Below, in pieces: positions 26,664 to 34,019 of a stretch of 34,019 nucleotides of DNA. Origin of the DNA: Gemmatimonadota bacterium (GTDB lineage: Bacteria > Gemmatimonadota > Gemmatimonadetes > Longimicrobiales > Gaopeijiaceae); contig JAOUPR010000041.1 of NCBI GenBank assembly GCA_029879725.1, forward strand, positions 1 to 34,019, read 5' to 3'. The notes below the pieces were generated by a model. That model worked only from the letters and a program-made list of their open reading frames with translations, ran no database searches and was not told the origin of the DNA. The translations under genes and the position numbers were made by a program. Every line of letters begins with the position of its first letter. Positions within the stretch are counted from its first letter, which is position 1.

Positions 26664-27175
26664 TGGCCGGTAGCCACCAGGATGGAGCGGAGAATGGCAT
26701 CGAACTCCGGATCCGGATCGGCCGAGTCGAAGATCATGGGGCTTCCATCGGAGAGGGTGGCCACGAGCTGGAAGACCCTGCTGTTCGAGCGAACGTACAG
26801 GATGTCCGGAACGATGGCGCCCACCTCCTCCAGGGAGTCCGGGAGGCGCTGGGAAGCGAGGCGGAACGCCTCCACCTGGGCCGCCTGCATGACCAGCGCC
26901 CGCCGGATCCCGTCCGCGCGGACCGCGGCGGACGGGGCGGCCGGTGCGGGCGGACGTACCCACCGCGGGGGCAGGATCATGTAGTACCCCGCCAGGAGGA
27001 AGAGAAAGGTGGCCGCCAGTCCCTTCCACGCGGGTCGAACGATGTCCGGCGTGGGGCCCTTCAGCCGCTCGTCGAGATGAGCGGCCTCGGACATGATGGC
27101 GGCCAGGAGGCGATCACGCTCTCGCTGGTCGGATACGGCGCCATTGCGATGGAGGACTTCTTCGGGCGGGGGCAC
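26660..27175 (-). CDS. Hypothetical single-span membrane protein
   Basis: Protein of about 171 residues with no family that I recognise. A polar, acidic N-terminal part (R-E-R-D-R-L-L-A-A-I-M-S-E-A) precedes one membrane helix (about 50-68, L-A-A-T-F-L-F-L-L-A-G-Y-Y), then a Pro/Ala linker and a compact alpha/beta domain that includes R-L-P-D-S-L-E-E-V. That segment recalls the Q-G-R-W-P pattern in the next gene, so the two could be distant relatives forming a pair. I chose the GTG at 27175, which has GAGG at 7-base spacing; an ATG at 27220 in the same frame is possible but has no ribosome site. The stop overlaps the next start by four bases. Confidence 0.5.
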   Translation of the reverse strand: MPPPEEVLHRNGAVSDQRERDRLLAAIMSEAAHLDERLKGPTPDIVRPAWKGLAATFLFLLAGYYMILPPRWVRPPAPAAPSAAVRADGIRRALVMQAAQVEAFRLASQRLPDSLEEVGAIVPDILYVRSNSRVFQLVATLSDGSPMIFDSADPDPEFDAILRSILVATGQ

Positions 27176-27241
27176 TGAGGAACCTCGGTGTTGGAAAGAC
27201 CCTGCGTCTATGTCCAACATAAGGTGGTCCGGGTGCTCCCG

Positions 27242-29818
27242 TCACGGATTAATCCAGTAGTTCACCTTGATGACGAAGATGTCGTCGAAGGGCACTCGCC
27301 AGATGGCGTTGACGTCGCGGCGGAGATCGAAGTCTCCCACGGCGCCGTCCCCACTGCCGGCTTGCTGCCACGCCAGGAACAAGGTGGAGCCCGGCCGCCA
27401 CTCCCAGCGGAGCACGGCGGTGCTCCGTAGAGAGCGGAAATTGAAGTCCGCCTCGTCGACGGTGTTCCCGGTATCCGTGAAGTCGTAGGTCTCGGGCGCC
27501 GCGAGTTCCCTGGTTCCCCCGAAGTCCCCCACGGCCACGAAGGGCTGGGAGTAGAGCTGGAGGGAGAGGCGCGGCGTGAAGGTCACGTTGAGGCGTGTCT
27601 CCATGGATACGGTGGTCTGCTCGAGTGGGGCGAAGACGTAGCGAGCTCCGTAGGTGGTCGTGGCGGACGGGTCGGGTGCCGTGAAGAGGTACTGAGCCTC
27701 GTTACGGGACCGCATGTAGAACGGGTGCAGGGAGAGCGTCCACCAGGGCGAGAGCTTGAGCCCCAGGTCGAACTCGACTCCGCGATTCCATCCTCCGTAC
27801 GAATCGCTGCCGATCCGGCCCGCCGCGCTGTAGGTGATCGACTTCCTGCGATCGGAGGAGATCCCACCGTTCAAGCTCCAGTTGGCGGGCCGTTCCATGA
27901 GGGGTCCTCCACGTGTCGAGCGGTCGTCCAGCGCCCGCGCGAAGTACATCAGATTGATCTGCGCTCCCCACCAGTTGAGATGCTGGAAGTGGCCGCTCAG
28001 GACATAGAAGTTGAGGATCTTCTGTCCGGAATAGTTCTTCTCCAGGCGGGCGTTTCCCGACAGGTAGTAGCTCCTCAGGAACGAACCCGGCTGTGTTTCG
28101 ATGTACGCCAGGCTACCGGCCACGTCCCGCCGGTCCGTGCGGGTCTGGAAGCCGAGGTCGTTCACCTCGTACCGTGGACTCGTGGCGGCCACCGCCAGGT
28201 TGGTGCGCCAGTGGCGTCCCGCCTGCTTCCCCAGGGAGAGGCCCACCGAGTATCCGGACATGGACGTGCTGGTGGAGTCCACGCCCAGGTGGTCGGCGTC
28301 GGGACGCTGGAAGAAGTGGTGCCCGAGCCGCTGGAGGCCCACCAGGGAGCGGACGTCGCCCTCCACCCGGCTGCCCACCGCGCTTCCCTGGACGACCCAC
28401 GTCCGGTTGGCGAACTCGTGGCGGAAGTCGATTCCGCCGGCGTACGCGCCGTCACGGAGGACGGCGCGGAGCTCGTCGGTGGGGAGGCGCCGATTGGCGG
28501 CCGTGAACATCCCTCCGATGGAGGTGCGCCCGTCTTCGGAGTCCTTGCGGACGCGGCTGACCAGGTAGTTGGCCAGAGGCTCCACCACCGCGTCTCCGGA
28601 GAGGCCGCCGGTGTCGAGGAAGTGCCCCCTCTCTTCGGCCGTGACGGCCTCCATGACGCCCACCGACCAGCCCCCGGACGTCTTCCCGGAGAGCTTGGCG
28701 GCTCCGAGGATGCTCGTGTTGTCGGGGACCTCCACGGTGGTCACTCCGCGGGGGAGGCCGATCTGCGGGCGCCGGCCGATGCGGCGGCTGTAGAAGATCT
28801 GTCCGCCGGACGTGTTCCGCCCGAAGTCGAAGATCTCGCTCCCCTCCACGAAGAAGGGGCGCTTCTCCTCGTAGAACGTCTCGTACACGGAGAGGTTGAT
28901 GACCGCGGGGTCCACCTCCACCTGGCCGAAGTCGGGGTTCGCCGTGGCGTTCAGGGTGAAGTCGGAGGTCACGCGATAGAGGAGGTCCATCCCGCCGGAC
29001 AGGGAGTGGTCGCCGTTGGTGGGCGGACGCACACCGTCGCCCACGTACTCGCTCCGCTGCACGGCGTAGGGAAGCACCTCCAGGCGCTTGCCCGGCCGCA
29101 CGTCGTTCATCCCCACCAGATGTCCATACGTGGGGATGCCTCCCTGCTCCGACTTGGGAGTGAAGGAGAGGACCGCGTACTCCCGCCGCCTCCCGATCAC
29201 CCGTTCGATCTGGATCCCCCAGGTGGGGTCCGCGGAAGCGGCGAACCTCAGCTGGCTGAACGGGATGCGATACTCGGCCGTCCAGCCGTCGTCGTCGATG
29301 GAGGCCGCCGCGTCCCATACCGCGTCCCAGGAGAGGTCGTCCTGCTCGTGGCCACGCGTGCTCATGGACTTGGTGGCGTCGCGCTGTACACCCGAGGGGT
29401 TCACGTCGAAGGAATAGGCCGTCCGGTGGTCATGGTAGGAATCGATGACCACGCCCACCCAGTCGGCGTCCAGCAGGTCCATGTCCCTGCGTCCCAGGCG
29501 CGTGCTCACCGGCTGATCGTCGAAGAGGCGCAGACCGACGTAGAGGGCTTCGTCGTCGAAGAGGATGCGCGCCTCGGTGGGCTGGCTCACCGGTCGGCCC
29601 TCTTCGGGGTCCACCTGGGTGAAGCCCGTCACCACGCGGGCCGACGCCCAGGCGGCATCCTCGAGGCGGCCGTCCACGACGATCCCGGCGGTGAGCCGGG
29701 TGGCCTGCACCACCGGTCGCGCGGCCTCGCCGCCGCCATCCTCCTGCTGCGCGGCGAGAGGGAGCGTGGGGATGATCGACGCGAGGGCGAAAACCGCCCG
29801 AACCGTGATGGAGCGCAT
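27242..29818 (-). CDS. DUF5916 outer-membrane protein with CBM9-like N-terminal domain
   Basis: Exported protein of about 858 residues. A signal peptide (1-24, ending P-L-A-A-Q) is followed by a CBM9-like domain (about 40-210; G-R-L-E-D-A-A-W opening, D-D-E-A-L-Y-V-G-L-R-L-F, W-T-A-E-Y-R-I-P-F-S-Q-L closing), which in other proteins binds sugars. The remainder is DUF5916, predicted as a beta-barrel: N-P-D-F-G-Q-V-E-V-D-P-A near 295, E-K-R-P-F-F-V-E-G near 318, F-Y-S-R-R-I-G-R near 342 and many alternating strands up to a final Y-W-I-N-P. It may take up or bind polysaccharide at the outer membrane; no direct evidence. The ATG at 29818 begins at the signal peptide; a GTG at 29851 is also open. 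Neither has a good ribosome site. Confidence 0.82.
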   Translation of the reverse strand: MRSITVRAVFALASIIPTLPLAAQQEDGGGEAARPVVQATRLTAGIVVDGRLEDAAWASARVVTGFTQVDPEEGRPVSQPTEARILFDDEALYVGLRLFDDQPVSTRLGRRDMDLLDADWVGVVIDSYHDHRTAYSFDVNPSGVQRDATKSMSTRGHEQDDLSWDAVWDAAASIDDDGWTAEYRIPFSQLRFAASADPTWGIQIERVIGRRREYAVLSFTPKSEQGGIPTYGHLVGMNDVRPGKRLEVLPYAVQRSEYVGDGVRPPTNGDHSLSGGMDLLYRVTSDFTLNATANPDFGQVEVDPAVINLSVYETFYEEKRPFFVEGSEIFDFGRNTSGGQIFYSRRIGRRPQIGLPRGVTTVEVPDNTSILGAAKLSGKTSGGWSVGVMEAVTAEERGHFLDTGGLSGDAVVEPLANYLVSRVRKDSEDGRTSIGGMFTAANRRLPTDELRAVLRDGAYAGGIDFRHEFANRTWVVQGSAVGSRVEGDVRSLVGLQRLGHHFFQRPDADHLGVDSTSTSMSGYSVGLSLGKQAGRHWRTNLAVAATSPRYEVNDLGFQTRTDRRDVAGSLAYIETQPGSFLRSYYLSGNARLEKNYSGQKILNFYVLSGHFQHLNWWGAQINLMYFARALDDRSTRGGPLMERPANWSLNGGISSDRRKSITYSAAGRIGSDSYGGWNRGVEFDLGLKLSPWWTLSLHPFYMRSRNEAQYLFTAPDPSATTTYGARYVFAPLEQTTVSMETRLNVTFTPRLSLQLYSQPFVAVGDFGGTRELAAPETYDFTDTGNTVDEADFNFRSLRSTAVLRWEWRPGSTLFLAWQQAGSGDGAVGDFDLRRDVNAIWRVPFDDIFVIKVNYWINP

Positions 29819-29905
29819 GGGGCCGTGGAGTGAAGGGAGACGCGGGGGCACCGCGAGCGGCGCAGTCCACTAGTACGACGCATCCCGCGCGAATAATGTT
29901 GCAGC

Positions 29906-29936
29906 GGGGGTCCCGGCCCAGCGCCGAGACCCCCCG
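29906..29936 (-). terminator. Possible terminator after ettA
   Basis: GGGGGTC and GACCCCC flank an internal CCGG/CCGA region and form an interrupted stem, just past the ettA stop at 29947 in the minus direction. No T-run. The remaining spacer up to the DUF5916 start shows nothing else. Confidence 0.4.
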
Positions 29937-29946
29937 GGCAGGGCGC

Positions 29947-31629
29947 TCAGTTCCGGGTGAGCTTGCGGTACTTGATGCGATGGGGCTGGAGCGCGTCGTC
30001 CCCGAGACGGCGGCGGCGATCCTCCTCGTATTCCTGGTAGTTCCCTTCGAACCAGACCACGCGACTGTCTCCCTCGAAGGCGAGGATGTGGGTGGCCACC
30101 CGGTCCAGGAACCACCGGTCGTGGGAGATGACGAGCACGCATCCCGCGAAGTCGAGGATGGCGTTTTCCAGGGCCCGGAGGGTGTCCACGTCCAGGTCGT
30201 TGGTGGGCTCGTCCAGGAGCATCACGTTTCCGCCGGACTTGAGGAGCTTGGCCAGATGCAGCCGGTTCCTCTCACCTCCGGAGAGCACGCCCACCTTCTT
30301 CTGCTGGTCGGACCCACGGAAGGCGAACCACGAGAGATAGGCCCGGGGATTGACCTCGGCCCGGCCGAACTGCAGAACGTCGGCGCCGCCCGTGACCTCC
30401 TCGAACACCGTCTTGTCGGCGTCGAGGGCCTCCCGGGACTGGTCCACGTAGGACAGCCGGACGGTTTCACCGACCTTGACGTCGCCGGCGTCGGGCTGCT
30501 CATCGCCCACGATCATGCGGAAGAGGGTGGTCTTCCCCACGCCGTTGCCGCCCACGATGCCGACGATGGCACCGGGGGGGACGTCGAAGTTCAGGTCATC
30601 GATGAGGAGCCGGTCACCGAACCCCTTGGACACTCCGGTGGCCCGGATGACGGTGGTGCCGAGTCGGGGGCCCTTGGGGATGAGGATCTCCGCGGTGCGG
30701 ACCTGCTCCCGTTCGTCCGCGCTGAGGAGTTCCTCGTAGGCACTGACCCGCGCCTTCCCCTTGGCATGGCGCGCCTTGGGTGCCATCCGGATCCACTCCA
30801 ATTCCCGGTCGAGGGTGCGTTGCCTCGCGGACTCCTGCTTCTCCTCCAGACGCAACCGCTCCTTCTTCTGCTCCAACCAGGACGAATAGTTTCCCTTCCA
30901 GGGGATCCCCTCACCGCGATCGAGCTCGAGGATCCACTCGGCCACGTTGTCCAGGAAGTAGCGATCGTGGGTGATGGCCACGATGGTTCCCGGGAAGGCT
31001 GCGAGGTGGTGCTCCAGCCACGCCACAGACTCGGCGTCCAGGTGGTTGGTGGGCTCGTCCAGGAGGAGCATGTCGGGCTCTTCCAGGAGGACCCGGCAAA
31101 GTGCCACGCGTCTCCGTTCGCCCCCGGAAAGCGTTGTCACGTCGGTACTTCCGGGAGGCAGGCGGAGTGCGTCCATGGCGATCTCCAGCTTCCGGTCCAG
31201 CTCCCACGCACCTGCCGCGTCTATGCGATCCTGAAGGCGCGCCTGCTCTTCGATGAGCGCGTTCATCTCCTCGTCCGAGGAGACCTCGCCGAACTTCATG
31301 CTCACCTCTTCGAAGCGTCGAAGGAGGTTGCGCGTATCCGCCACGGCGAGCTCGACGTTCCCCTTCACGTCGAGGGTGGGGTCCAGCTCCGGCTCCTGGG
31401 CCAGGTATCCTACGCGGGTCCCCTTGGCCGCCCACGCTTCGCCCTGGAAGTCGGCGTCGAGGCCGGCCATGATCCGCAGAAGCGAGCTCTTTCCCGACCC
31501 GTTCGGACCCACGACCCCGATCTTGGCGCCCGGGTAGAAGGAGAGGCTGATGCTCTTGAGGATCTCCTTTTTCGGGGGGACGATCTTCGAGAGGCGGTGC
31601 ATATGATAGATGAACTGGGGTCCGCTCAT
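29947..31629 (-). CDS. ettA: ABC-F translational ATPase EttA
   Basis: Cytoplasmic ABC-F protein (560 residues, the usual EttA length) that binds the ribosomal E site and gates entry into elongation according to energy state. Two ABC domains: Walker [10 protein letters not shown] (about 41-49) with signature [11 protein letters not shown] and [11 protein letters not shown]; then G-G-N-G-V-G-K-T-T with [11 protein letters not shown] and [10 protein letters not shown]. The arm insertion lies at about 95-140 of domain 1, and the charged inter-domain linker ([10 protein letters not shown]) at about 255-300. The N-terminus [10 protein letters not shown] is typical of EttA rather than Uup. Single gene, divergent from the response regulator across 198 bases. 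Confidence 0.94.
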   Translation of the reverse strand: MSGPQFIYHMHRLSKIVPPKKEILKSISLSFYPGAKIGVVGPNGSGKSSLLRIMAGLDADFQGEAWAAKGTRVGYLAQEPELDPTLDVKGNVELAVADTRNLLRRFEEVSMKFGEVSSDEEMNALIEEQARLQDRIDAAGAWELDRKLEIAMDALRLPPGSTDVTTLSGGERRRVALCRVLLEEPDMLLLDEPTNHLDAESVAWLEHHLAAFPGTIVAITHDRYFLDNVAEWILELDRGEGIPWKGNYSSWLEQKKERLRLEEKQESARQRTLDRELEWIRMAPKARHAKGKARVSAYEELLSADEREQVRTAEILIPKGPRLGTTVIRATGVSKGFGDRLLIDDLNFDVPPGAIVGIVGGNGVGKTTLFRMIVGDEQPDAGDVKVGETVRLSYVDQSREALDADKTVFEEVTGGADVLQFGRAEVNPRAYLSWFAFRGSDQQKKVGVLSGGERNRLHLAKLLKSGGNVMLLDEPTNDLDVDTLRALENAILDFAGCVLVISHDRWFLDRVATHILAFEGDSRVVWFEGNYQEYEEDRRRRLGDDALQPHRIKYRKLTRN

Positions 31630-31827
31630 GTTGGCCTGGGTGCTTGTTGACGTAGGTCGGGTCGGGGGCGATTCTGAAGAGGGTTTCGGGGCGTAATCTA
31701 ACGCTCCGGAGGCCCGGATTAGAGGGCGGAGGTTGCCATTCGGTCTTCGATGCGCAAGTTTGGCTCCCGCTTACCCCCCCCAGAGCATGACCGGGGATCC
31801 ACCTGACCCCGAACAATTCAACCCGAA

Positions 31828-32256
31828 ATGGATCAATCTGCCCGTACAGGGCCGGCGAACGCGCCGGGAGAAGGCGAAGGTACGCCGAACGAGACCGTTC
31901 TGGTCGTGGATGACGACCGGTCCGTTCTCGGGGTGGCCAGCAAGGTGCTGCGCCGAAGTGGCTACAACGTGGTGGAAGCCAGCGGGGGCACCGAGGCTCT
32001 GGCCGCGGTCGAGAAGCTGGAGGGCCGCGTGCACCTTCTTCTCACCGATGTCGTCATGCCGGGGATGAACGGCCGGGAGCTGAGCCAGGAACTCACGGCC
32101 CGGTACCCGAACGTGCGGGTCCTCTTCATGTCCGCCTATACCGAGGACGAAGTGATCCTGCACGGTGTGCGTGTCGCCGAAGTGGACTTCATCTCCAAGC
32201 CCTTCACCATCGACGGTCTACGCAGGAAGGTCCGGATCATCCTCGACCGCGAGTGA
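31828..32256 (+). CDS. Single-domain response regulator (receiver only)
   Basis: Receiver domain of 142 residues with a disordered 20-residue N-terminal tail and no output domain. Phosphorylation site D74 in L-L-T-D-V-V-M-P-G-M-N-G; acidic pair D28-D30 in V-V-D-D-D; S102 in F-M-S-A-Y-T; K124 in I-S-K-P-F-T. The sequence is closest in style to receiver domains found at the C-terminus of hybrid kinases with the H-D-F-N-N-L-L type H-box, which is exactly the type of the receiver-less kinase at 9525. The ATG has no clear ribosome site. A long hairpin follows immediately. Stand-alone receivers usually act by protein contact or in a phosphorelay. Confidence 0.88.
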   Translation: MDQSARTGPANAPGEGEGTPNETVLVVDDDRSVLGVASKVLRRSGYNVVEASGGTEALAAVEKLEGRVHLLLTDVVMPGMNGRELSQELTARYPNVRVLFMSAYTEDEVILHGVRVAEVDFISKPFTIDGLRRKVRIILDRE

Positions 32257-32261
32257 CGTCC

Positions 32262-32308
32262 GGATCCGGGCGTGCGCCACGAACATGTCGGTGGCGCACA
32301 CCCGATCC
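32262..32308. terminator. Long hairpin, probable bidirectional terminator
   Basis: GGATCCGGGCGTGCGCCAC pairs with GTGGCGCACACCCGATCC, giving an 18-bp stem with one bulge and one mismatch around a 10-base loop. It lies six bases after the response regulator stop and 15 bases from the end of the convergent membrane protein gene. CTCTCC follows on the plus side. Confidence 0.65.
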
Positions 32309-32322
32309 CTCTCCCCATCCAG

Positions 32323-32799
32323 CTACGCGTCCTTCTTCTTGGCCCACCGCCAGGCCGTGCGGGCGAACAACACGTAGGCCACCGGGAACGCCACGCACTG
32401 CACACTGGTCTTGATCACGGCCTTGGTGAGCCCCACGCTGATGGGGCCGGGCTGCACGGACTTCAGCGCCAGGGGGACGTTGGTCCAGTAGAGCAGAGTG
32501 GCCGCCACGATGAATACCGCCAGGAAGACGAATCCGCCCGCGACCACCCTGAGCGGCCAGGCCGCCTCCGCCTCACTCAGTCCGACCATGACCAGGATCA
32601 TCCCGAACGTCACGCTGAGCATCCCGTTGAGGCTGGAGGTGATGGTGCCGAACTCCCACTCCCGGTTCCCGAAGTCCGTGGGGAGCCAGGTGAGGAGCAC
32701 GTCGGCGCCGGCCACCAGGAGAAAGAGGGTACCCGTCCACCCCAGGATCCTGAGGAGGGTCCCGTGGGTGATGGTTCCGTCATGGCTAGTCGAATTCAT
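32323..32799 (-). CDS. Hypothetical four-helix membrane protein
   Basis: Integral membrane protein of 158 residues with four hydrophobic segments (about 14-36, 56-74, 82-106 and 132-148) and a basic C-terminus (R-W-A-K-K-K). I do not recognise a family, and there is no catalytic or metal-binding pattern. By charge the C-terminus should be cytoplasmic. The ATG at 32799 has a GGGAAAG about nine bases upstream. The PEP-CTERM gene upstream on the same strand is closed by a strong terminator (32877-32922), so this gene must have its own promoter in the 80 bases between, which I cannot place. It converges with the response regulator gene. Confidence 0.6.
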   Translation of the reverse strand: MNSTSHDGTITHGTLLRILGWTGTLFLLVAGADVLLTWLPTDFGNREWEFGTITSSLNGMLSVTFGMILVMVGLSEAEAAWPLRVVAGGFVFLAVFIVAATLLYWTNVPLALKSVQPGPISVGLTKAVIKTSVQCVAFPVAYVLFARTAWRWAKKKDA

Positions 32800-32876
32800 A
32801 CTCAGGCTTTCCCGAAATCGAGGGTGGCAGGTAGTGACTCACGGAACACGATGGTATCGCCATCCGTGGGTGACAG

Positions 32877-32922
32877 GCAAAAGAAAACCCCCGCGGACAA
32901 GAGAGGCTTGCCCGACGAGGGT
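32877..32922 (-). terminator. Classical rho-independent terminator of the PEP-CTERM gene
   Basis: On the minus strand ACCCTCGTCGGGCAAG pairs with CTTGTCCGCGGGGGT (15 pairs, one bulge, two wobble pairs) around a 5-base loop and is followed directly by TTTTCTTTT. This is the only hairpin in the window with a strong T-run; it lies about 50 bases after the stop at 32975. Confidence 0.85.
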
Positions 32923-32974
32923 CTTCACTGAAGCATGAACTCCTCGCGCGGAGTACCACACTCCAGGGGGGGTA

Positions 32975-33730
32975 CTAGGCCAGGTCCTCCTCCTCGTCTT
33001 CGCGGCGGCGGCGGATCTGCACGCCACCCACCCCGGCGAGGCCGGTTCCCAGCAGAAGGAGCGTCATGGGCTCGGGCACCACGGAGCAGTTCCCGCCCTC
33101 TCCCGTGATGCACTGGGTGGAGTCACCGTTGGGGCCGTTCTGGCCCTGGATGAGCATCTCCGTGGAGGCCAGATCCCAACTGCCCTGGACCTGGAAGGTG
33201 ATGGTGATCCATCCGGCCTCTGTGAACCCGGTGCCGGAGTCATAGCAGGGGTTCTCCCAGAGTTGGTTGCTTCCGGAGGGAGACTCCCCGGGGTCACAGG
33301 CGTTGGCGATGGAGTTGTCCACGCTGCTCGAGCCACCGTTGGCGGAGGTGGCGAAGTCCAGAGAGATGCCACCGGCGTTGTTGGGGTCACCGAGCTGCCA
33401 CATGGCGGGCGAGTCGCCGGACCGTACGGGACCCGTCATGAACAGGCTGCCGGCAACGGTCGTGACGGCGCCGGTGTTGAAGAAGCCGATCTTCGTGAAG
33501 ACCGTTCCTCCGAACGTTCCGCCGTATCCGGACATGTTCCAGACCTTCATGGTGACGTTGCTGACACCCAGGAGGTCCGGTGCGCTCACGGATACCTGTA
33601 CTGCCGCGCAGGTGTTGAAGGTCGTACCACCACAAACCAGCCAGTCCCGGCTTTGCGCCTGGGCATTCGTGCTGGTCAGGGTGAGAGCCACGAGGGCGGC
33701 CGCTCCCAGAATCCCTGTCTTCATCTTCAT
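32975..33730 (-). CDS. PEP-CTERM sorting-domain exported protein
   Basis: Exported protein of 251 residues. Signal peptide 1-26 (ends A-Q-A-Q). The mature part is Gly/Ser/Asn-rich beta structure with six cysteines (C33, C41, C145, C162, C207, C215). The C-terminus carries the sorting signal: V218-P-E-P221, hydrophobic helix 222-238 (M-T-L-L-L-L-G-T-G-L-A-G-V-G-G) and R240-R-R-R. Such proteins are cleaved and anchored by an exosortase and are linked to exopolysaccharide or biofilm in other bacteria; the exosortase is not in this window. An acidic tail (R-E-D-E-E-E-D-L-A) after the arginines is longer than usual. AGGTG precedes the ATG. A sigma-54-type promoter lies 62-77 bases upstream and a strong terminator follows. 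Confidence 0.88.
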   Translation of the reverse strand: MKMKTGILGAAALVALTLTSTNAQAQSRDWLVCGGTTFNTCAAVQVSVSAPDLLGVSNVTMKVWNMSGYGGTFGGTVFTKIGFFNTGAVTTVAGSLFMTGPVRSGDSPAMWQLGDPNNAGGISLDFATSANGGSSSVDNSIANACDPGESPSGSNQLWENPCYDSGTGFTEAGWITITFQVQGSWDLASTEMLIQGQNGPNGDSTQCITGEGGNCSVVPEPMTLLLLGTGLAGVGGVQIRRRREDEEEDLA

Positions 33731-33791
33731 TTCGACACCTGTTGCGGAGAGTCTTTACGGTGCGCGGGCATACCGACGCACCGGAGTACTT

Positions 33792-33807
33792 TGCAAAGTG
33801 CATGCCC
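33792..33807 (-). promoter_or_regulatory. Sigma-54 (RpoN) -24/-12 promoter of the PEP-CTERM gene
   Basis: The minus strand reads GGGCATGCACTTTGCA. Against the consensus TGGCACG-N4-TTGCW it matches 10 of the 12 defined positions, including the GG and GC doublets at correct spacing. Transcription would start near 33780, giving a leader of about 50 bases. Confidence 0.65.
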
Positions 33808-34019
33808 GGGGACGGCGAGGTGGCCGGACGGCGGGTCGAGCCGGGTGGAGTGGGGTGAAAGTCCTTGTCGGACAACGGTTCCCGCCACTCGGGAGTCGGG
33901 TGAAGGGGAACCGCCTCTCTCCGTGCTCCCGAACCGGGCCGAATGGGATGTGGTAACCGTGCAACAGATTGTCACGGCTTCGCCACAATCCCTCAGGGCG
34001 CGGCCTCGAGTGCCATGTC
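33808..34019. other. Right-hand edge, no gene seen
   Basis: About 210 bases upstream of the sigma-54-type site. Open frames here give no recognisable product. Enhancer sites for an RpoN activator would be expected in this stretch, but I cannot identify a convincing repeated motif. Confidence 0.4.

Noticed and set aside
27725-29833. Open frame of 702 codons on the plus strand, antisense to the DUF5916 gene
   Set aside because: No signal peptide, domain or ribosome site; mirrors the codon bias of the real minus-strand gene.
29830-31650. Open frame of 606 codons antisense to ettA
   Set aside because: EttA is complete with all Walker and signature motifs on the other strand; the antisense product has no recognisable feature.
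31733-32068. Alternative plus-strand frame before the response regulator
   Set aside because: Out of frame with the receiver domain and without recognisable sequence.
1-34019. tRNA, rRNA, CRISPR, insertion sequence, attachment site or riboswitch
   Set aside because: Read for cloverleaf ends, regular repeats with spacers, transposase motifs and known aptamer cores; nothing persuasive was seen. Covariance-model searches were not possible.

Overview
This is a GC-rich, gene-dense, chromosomal stretch with almost no intergenic space and no mobile element, rRNA, tRNA or CRISPR that I can see. The protein set points to a Gram-negative bacterium, most likely of the Gemmatimonadota: secreted VPS10/BNR-repeat protein, a DUF5916 protein with an N-terminal CBM9-like domain, several outer-membrane beta-barrels, an M20 dipeptidase, a serine hydrolase and a PEP-CTERM protein. 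The phylum is inferred from gene content only.

Layout. 1-1154 (minus): a copC-copD-like copper pair, copD cut by the window edge. 1651-2127 (plus): a CcdC-like membrane protein, ended by a strong bidirectional hairpin. 2218-7783 (mostly minus): secreted lectin-fold protein, serine hydrolase, a small secreted protein on plus, cysteine synthase, a TPR protein and a small beta-barrel. 7966-10910 (plus): M20 dipeptidase and a PAS histidine kinase.

10934-16784 is the most interesting part. Two complete ferrous-iron (or manganese) uptake loci face each other and meet at 14179/14187. The plus locus encodes a membrane-anchored DtxR/MntR-like protein with two C-terminal FeoA-like domains, overlapping a FeoB by 4 bases, behind a DtxR-type palindrome. 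The minus locus encodes a second FeoB of a different subfamily, a small seven-cysteine protein and a stand-alone FeoA, all overlapping, behind a Fur-type palindrome. The two systems therefore look separately regulated and may differ in metal or conditions of use.

16899-22981: beta-barrel, GT-C-type membrane protein, alpha/beta hydrolase and a 1031-residue BNR-repeat exported protein. 23022-27175 (minus): an unusual kinase-M23 peptidase-aminotransferase triple fusion, downstream of two small overlapping membrane-anchored genes. 27242-31629 (minus): DUF5916 outer-membrane protein and the translational ATPase EttA. 31828-33730: single-domain response regulator, four-helix membrane protein, and a PEP-CTERM protein with a good sigma-54 promoter match upstream and a classical terminator downstream.

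Long open frames antisense to most genes are a by-product of the GC-rich codon usage and were not annotated.
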